Below, one piece after another: positions 58,711-64,000 of a DNA stretch of 64,000 nucleotides (positions are counted from its first letter, which is position 1; every line of letters begins with the position of its first letter). A model generated the notes under the pieces. The model did no database searches. It saw only the letters and a list, made by a program, of their open reading frames with translations, and had not been told where the DNA came from. The DNA is taken from assembly GCA_022393335.1 (NCBI GenBank), contig JAJEKB010021337.1, forward strand, positions 1,152,195-1,216,194, read 5' to 3'. The translations under genes and the position numbers were made by a program. Origin of the DNA: Macrotrachela quadricornifera (Eukaryota > Rotifera > Eurotatoria > Philodinida > Philodinidae).

Positions 58711-59946
58711 CTATTTATTAACGAGCGAGAAAACTATCATTCCAAATGGAAATTGTATTCTATCATCACTTTTTTTAATTTGTTGTCCAAATGTTGCAGA
58801 AATGCTATTGTCCCACAGATTCAACTTTTTTAGTGTCTAAATATAAAAAAGAAGATGAATATGAGGGAGACATAAATAACATGAGAATCACTGTGTTATG
58901 TCGCAAAGCATTACCAAGATGTCGTGCACCAGCATCTCCGATTTGGTTGTTATCAAGGTTCAGTGTAATGAGTGTCTATATATAGAGAAGAAGATGACTA
59001 TGAGAGAGATGTAAATAAGATGAGAATCACTGTGTTATGCCGTAAGGCATCACCAAGATGTTGTGCACCATCAGCTCTAATTTGGTTGTTATTAAGATTC
59101 AGTGTGGTGAGTGTCTATATGTAGAGAAGAAGATGACTGTCAGAGAGATGTAAATAGAATGAGAATCACTGTGTTATGATGTAAGGCATCACCAANNNNN
59201 NNNNNGATGACTATGAGAGAGATATAAATAGAATGAGAATCACTGTGTTATGCCATAAGGCATCACCAAGATGTAGTGCACCACCAGCTCTGATTTGATT
59301 GTTATCAAGGTTCAGTGTGGTGAGTGTCTATAGGTCGAGAAGAAGATGACTGTTAGAGAGATGTAAATAGAATGAGAATCACTGTGTTATGCCGTAAGGC
59401 ATAACCAAGATGTTGTGCAGCAGCATCCCCGATTTGATTGTTATGAAGGTTCAGTGTGGTGAGTGTCTATATGCAGAGAAGCAGATGGATATGAGAGACA
59501 TATAAATAGGATGAGAATCACTGTGTTATGCCGTAAGGCATCACCAACATATTGTGCATCATCAACTCCGATTTTGTTGTTATAAAGGTTCAATGTGGTG
59601 AGTGTCTATATGTAGAGAAGAAGATGACTATGGGAGAGATGTAAATAGAATGAGAATCACTGTGTTATGCCGTAAGGCATCACCAAGACGTTGTACATCA
59701 CCAGCTCCAATTTGATTATTTTGAAAGTTCAGTGTGTTGAGTGCCTATATGTAGAGAAGAAGATGAATATGAGAGAGGTGAATAAAGTGTGACTGGTATC
59801 GTTTCATCTCCTAATGCACCAGCAAAACGTTGTGTTGCATCGACTGCAATATTATTTTTGGGAGGTTTTTTTGATGAATCTTTTGAGAATGGGCGTATGA
59901 AATTTGAAGCTCGTAAACTGTGAGGAGCTAGATGAATACCTGGTCC
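58711..59946 (-). CDS. LRR (ribonuclease-inhibitor type) gene of one-repeat exons, 5' end open
   Basis: Read on the minus strand: a first visible exon 59946-59794 (51 codons, no ATG; begins after an in-frame stop, so an earlier exon or a lost start is implied), seven 84-bp exons starting at 59744, 59605, 59466, 59327, one cut by the gap (ends 59170), 59114 and 58975, and a last exon 58836-58711 ending in TAG. Each 84-bp exon encodes one 28-residue repeat of pattern T-L-T-T-L-N-L-x-N-N-Q-I-x-A-x-G-A-Q-H-L-G-D-A-L-R-H-N-T, the RI-type LRR. All exons are phase 0 and all readable ones are open. Introns are 55 bp. Such LRR arrays bind proteins; the partner is unknown. Confidence 0.75.
58892..59744. 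repeat. 139-bp exon-intron tandem array
   Basis: Unit starts at 58892, 59031, 59170, (gap), 59244, 59383, 59522 and 59661 are exactly 139 bp apart except across the gap. Each unit is one 84-bp LRR exon plus one 55-bp intron, both conserved between copies. Confidence 0.9.
59196..59205. other. Assembly gap (10 N) inside the LRR array
   Basis: The spacing of units on either side is 74 bp rather than 139, so about 65 bp more than the 10 N (about 75 bp in all) is missing if one unit was collapsed, or more if whole units were lost. Confidence 0.9.
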
Positions 59947-60608
59947 CTAATTCTAGCGCCAATTCATGTAACCTGCTCACCAACTCCAGTTCGCACTCAT
60001 ATGAGCTGGTGTTCATCTATAACTCGTCGTATATTCAAATCAGATGTTTAATAGCTTTAAATCTTTCAACATAACAACTGTGGCAAATGACATTGGTAAT
60101 ATTGCGGAACAGTAAAAATGAAACATCATCATTTACGATCGGGGGGATAGAAATATTCTACCGATTCACAACCACTTAACGGATAACGATGCTAGGAAAG
60201 ACTGGTTTTATCGGAAGGTTGACAGCGGATAGAGCCAGTGTGGCTGGATTGGCTACTTGGAAGTGAGAGACTCTGCGTACTTATACGCAATTGGATAGAG
60301 AAGCTGATGACGGAATTCAATCAATACGGCTTTAGTTGGTGAAAAAGCTTAGCTTCATAAATCACCTCTTGTCTACTCCACGAATAGAGTTGGATTAATT
60401 CTTTTTCTGTTATCATGTATAACTGCGTCTTGGACGACAAACAAACAAATACACACTAACTCTGTTCTAGCTGATTAGTGGTAACCAACTAGCAATGTTA
60501 TTATAGAAACAGACTTAATTTTATCCCATTATCAACTTTATATGAATCAACACGTATGCCAGTGCGAGCTCATGAACTGTAATGAGTTGGGACGAAGAGT
60601 GGATGCCT

Positions 60609-60775
60609 AGGTCGAATTCATGTGAGCTTGTCACCAGCTCGAATTCCTACTCAGGTGAGTTGGTGACTAGTTTCAATTCCGATTCAAGTGAGTTGATATC
60701 CAGCCCTAATTCCAACTTATATGAGTTGATTACAAACTCCAGCTCCGATTTATGTGAGTCGGAGATCAATTCTTT
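60609..60775. repeat. 33-bp tandem repeat
   Basis: About five diverged copies of GAGTTGGTGACCAGCTCCAA followed by TTCCGACTCATAT. They keep a plus-strand frame open as an 11-residue repeat (ELVTSSNSYSG-like). Related units occur near 59945-60030. Coding is not supported; the open frame follows from the period being a multiple of three. Confidence 0.65.
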
Positions 60776-61414
60776 TCAGATGAGTTGGAATTTATGCACC
60801 AGTTCCGGCTGTGAGCATTGATATGGAACTGTCACACTCCTACTCGAAAATAGACTGTGTTTTTATAAATTCTTCGGAGATTCTGGAATATTTACTGTGA
60901 TTTTGAGAGTGTTTAGAGTTCTTCGAATACTCGAAGACTTTCGTAGAAGTCTTTTGAAATCTTTGGTAAAACTTTAGTATCCATCGTAACTTAAAACTAA
61001 TATACGAGTCAGAATTGAACTTCTGTTAGCTAAAAAGGGAACAGTGACAATCAATGGATTCGATAGACTTCAGCTGAAGTATAATTGTTTTATAATTAAT
61101 TCTTTTGAGATTCATAAATTAGTAAATGAGAGAAGTTACCGTTAATATTTATGTAGGAAGTTACAGTAATTGAGTGATCTTCAGTATTATTTTTGTTAAG
61201 AAATTCTAGTTCAGAGGAGTTTTGGTTTTATTAAAAAGGTTTTGATTATAGATTATTGACGTCGATCAATGTATGTTTTTACACTGTTTCCATGAGGGTA
61301 TGAGTTCTCATCCACAGTTTTTATCTACGTATCGTACAAACAACAGCTAGTATTGTTCTAGTCATGTAAGAAAGGTTGTGTGCTGACTTCGCAATGGTCA
61401 TAAAGCATACTAAC

Positions 61415-62034
61415 GAGGGAAGGTCAGCAAGTGTTCAGTCGCCTTTGAACTGCGTCTCAGTTGACCGGGAGTATTCGAGCGTGCTGATTCCGAATTTCAT
61501 AATGGTTTGGGTTAATTTTGACTTTAAAGCCCTGGTTTTTGAAGATCTTGATTTTCAAGCCGGAAAAACTATTTGCTCTAAAAAATATTTTTGATCTGTC
61601 CAATTGATAAAGTATGTCGTGAAACCTACAGTAAACCATTTTTCAAGGTTTCATAAGAGGTTCTGAAGAAATTTTCTACGTTTAAAACTTTCGAAAAGAG
61701 AGGAAAAACTGGCTTTTGCTATACTGCGTAAAAACGCTAGTTTTTCCTTTCTTTTTTTTAAAGTTTTAGACGTAGAAAACTTCCTTTGAACCTCTCATGA
61801 AACTTTGAAAAATGATATTCTGTAGGTTTCGTGGCGTACTTTATCTATTGATCAGACCAAAAAACGTTTTAGCGCAAACAGGTTTTTGGCTTGAAAATCA
61901 AGATCTTCAAAAGTCGGGCCTTTGAAGTCAAAATTAACCCAAACCATTATGAAATTCGGAACCAACATTCTCGATGATTCTCGGTCAACTGAGTCTCATC
62001 TCAAAAGCGAGTGAATATTTGGTAGCCTTCCCTC
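61415..62034. mobile_element. 620-bp palindromic element
   Basis: GAGGGAAGG at the left and CCTTCCCTC at the right bound inverted arms of about 300 bp (shared ATAATGGTTTGGGTTAATTT, GAAGATCTTGATTTTCAAGC and complements) around a centre near 61735. The arms have diverged by scattered substitutions. No coding capacity. Confidence 0.75.
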
Positions 62035-62779
62035 ACAAGTTGTCTCCGTGCTAGAGCAGTGAAAAAATCGTTGTTGAAGTCTAGTTTATTTGCAGCAATA
62101 ACAAGGAAACCCAAATTCTAGTGAATGCTGATAAACTTCTATTAAAGATTTTCATAATGATAACTGATCTAAAATACAGTTTTCTAATAGAAAACTGACC
62201 CATGTATATTTCGAAAAATATTTTAAATATATTTTAATTAGGTGGAAGTAAGAGAACAATCCATCACTAGTTATCGGATGTTTCTGGGTATTTCTGAGTC
62301 TATGACCTTTTTCATTTCAAATTCAATTTTAAAATCAAAAACCACAGCAACTTGTACCAATCGACCCGATTCTCACTTGCTGCTACATAGTCCCATCTGA
62401 TCTTCCTTATTCCCGCATATTTCCACCAAATCTTACCTAGTCCCACCCAAGCTCACCCTCAATTTTTCTGCTCGCCCACTCACACCCTTGAATTAGAAGA
62501 CCCTCTAGACTCTGGTTTCAGCTTGAAATCAACTGTCATTTGTTCTTGATAAATTTAGATTGAAATTAGATAGACCATTATATGATATTTCTAGAAGTCT
62601 TAATTCTTTGAATTTTTTTGATTCATGCAATGCATGAAATCATAGAATACCATTGTATCAAAAATAACCTTCTTTGAAAATAGAGACAAGAAAATTAATC
62701 AATTAATATATTTTTTAAGAAAGAACGATCCTTTTAAAATGTGATAAAAATATTACTTCATACTGAAACCAACAATTAC

Positions 62780-62932
62780 CTTATATGGATGGTACGTATC
62801 CAAAATACTATTTAGTCTCTTGCAAACGCTTTGGCATGACCAGAAAATTTGTTCTGGTTTGAGGTTATCCAGAATCCGATAAACCAGTTCGACGGGTAAC
62901 GTATGCAGGGTAAGATTCCTCGTCGCAGACAT
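62780..62932 (-). CDS. F-box-like first exon
   Basis: ATG 62932 opens 51 codons ending at a donor AAG|GTAATT (62780). The product contains LPVELVYRILDNLKPEQI followed by CQSVCKRLNSILDTYHPYK, the F-box pattern (LPxELVxxIL...L...C..VCKRLN) that opens many bdelloid F-box proteins, in which the first intron also follows this point. F-box proteins recruit substrates to SCF ubiquitin ligases through Skp1. No second exon is recognisable downstream toward 62100, so this may be a gene fragment. It could also be a distant first exon of the LRR gene (same strand, compatible phase 0), but 2.8 kb with a transposon lies between. Confidence 0.45.
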
Positions 62933-64000
62933 TGATATTGTTATGTGTGAAATGAAGATGTTTCAGTGAAATATGTGCGCTTTCATATTCTGTGTTATCT
63001 TTAAAATATTCTGTTGTGTATGATATCTCATTGAATTTCTTGTGATGGTGCAATTTCTTATCTTTCTATGTAACTATAAAGGTGTGATAAGAACGATATA
63101 AAATAAATTTTGAGAGAAGCATTCACATGTCATTTTAAAAAGATTCAGATCAAAGATATCGAACACAACGGTAGCTTAAAGGATGAATATCATGAATAAC
63201 CACGTTTCTAATTTATTTCACATTTTTATTATAATAATATGATATATATTCTCAGTCAAAAAAATATTTTGATTATGACCGATTTTATGATACTGTTTCC
63301 ATTAAATAAAAAGCTTTAATTCTCGTTAGATTCTGAGATTATTTTACATAATATATACAAAAAGATTTTCTTCTTTCTTTTACAGTAACACTGGAAGTGA
63401 ATTTTACACTATTCTGATCAAAGATTGAATACTAACCAGTAAAATATTTTTAACTCTTTTTGATCTCATTAAACTCTACTTAGAAGATATCGCAACTTAG
63501 TTTCCCGTGAAAATAGACAATTTTTATTTTTGAATAATCTATTACTTCTTTATTCTTCATAATACATTTTCTTGTTTATTTTTTCGACTCTTTGTTTCTA
63601 TTTTATTCTGTTCCATCAGGTATTCATTGTTAAGAATAAGATTCTTCTTACAACTATTCTTTATTTTAAATTTTTTATCACGTTCATAATTATTCATAAA
63701 TCAATGCTGTAATCAAAATATCAAATTTGCTTGAACTTATGACTCATTGCACATAAGCTACAACTCAATGCACTCTAAGAGATGATCAACCGACTATTTC
63801 CAGTATTGTTCACTTTCAAATATGTGATAAAGATCACTATTTGATAATGTTCGGCGCAAATCACATAAAAAATATTGAATCAGTATTTTTTTATATTGAA
63901 CTTTTATAAAAAGTCCTAAAAACCAAGATCATGAAAAATCCGTCTATTGTCAAGACTATGTACTGAGATCAGCTCAACGAGTTCAGCCGAAACTTTGTAT
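62933..64000. other. AT-rich end of the window
   Basis: Presumed upstream region of the F-box exon. I see no gene, RNA gene or repeat family here. Confidence 0.4.

Larger units (their letters stand above)
59947..62779. other. Gene-poor stretch with repeats
   Basis: It holds GAGCTGGTGA-type repeats at about 59945-60030 and 60609-60775 and the palindromic element at 61415-62034. TCCCACC-type simple sequence lies near 62380-62480. I see no gene I can defend in it; a short Leu-rich minus-strand frame near 62590 may be a remnant. Confidence 0.4.

Noticed and set aside
60582..60821. 79-codon Ser-rich frame with an 11-residue repeat
   Set aside because: It follows from a 33-bp tandem repeat whose length is a multiple of three; no other sign of coding.

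Overview
The window is AT-rich eukaryotic DNA. Genes have short GT-AG introns (45-85 bp, a few longer) and are spread among many transposon remnants. The gene content matches published descriptions of bdelloid rotifer genomes: an arginine ADP-ribosyltransferase (ART), an ART fused to kinesin-light-chain-type TPRs, an NHL beta-propeller, an LRR protein built from one-repeat exons, an F-box exon, a secreted cysteine-containing glycoprotein, and a giant GTPase/SecA-like/VWA protein. I therefore infer a bdelloid rotifer; the placement rests on domain content, not on a search. I saw no rRNA, tRNA, CRISPR array or bacterial-style operon.

Layout. 1-4.4 kb: no clear gene, one palindromic element. 4.47-4.80 kb (+): a two-exon secreted WAP-domain peptide. 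6.4-17.3 kb (-): one very large gene. Its N-terminal exon (16425-17328) joins in phase across a 698-bp intron to an exon of about 7.5 kb (P-loop GTPase, long coiled coil, SecA-like motor). That exon is interrupted by a 538-bp inverted-repeat element at 7687-8224, beyond which lie the second motor half and a VWA domain. Leaving out the element and a 2-bp duplication gives one frame of about 3225 codons. 18.4-28 kb: transposon territory, with a Tc1/mariner relic carrying 468-bp inverted repeats, a fragmented dispersed repeat, palindromes and TTAA-flanked elements. 28.2-29.1 kb (-): NHL-repeat exon. 30.5-33.0 kb: a second Tc1-like relic with inverted repeats of about 500 bp. 33.7-34.6 kb (-): ART. 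34.6-41.3 kb: a pogo-like non-autonomous element and further palindromes. 41.3-42.3 kb (-): enoyl-CoA hydratase pseudogene. 43.4-45.8 kb (-): multipass membrane protein with a GHSLGG lipase-like domain. 47.5-48.4 kb (+): tandem CCCH zinc-finger protein. 48.7-49.8 kb (+): three-exon secreted glycoprotein. 51.1-53.4 kb (-): ART-TPR gene with a disrupted frame. 53.6-58.1 kb: an apparently intact hAT transposon (four-exon transposase, perfect 8-bp target duplication) nested in a palindromic element. 58.7-59.9 kb (-): an LRR gene made of repeated 139-bp exon-intron modules, with an assembly gap inside. 60-64 kb: 33-bp tandem repeats, another palindrome and one F-box exon.

How the genes relate. This is a mosaic, not one pathway. 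ART, ART-TPR, LRR, F-box, NHL and the GTPase-motor protein belong to gene classes that are expanded in bdelloids and often lie near mobile DNA. Several genes are visibly decaying or interrupted (enoyl-CoA hydratase, ART-TPR, giant gene). The mobile DNA is mostly class II: hAT, Tc1/mariner, pogo and piggyBac-like ends, much of it as large hairpin-forming palindromes.
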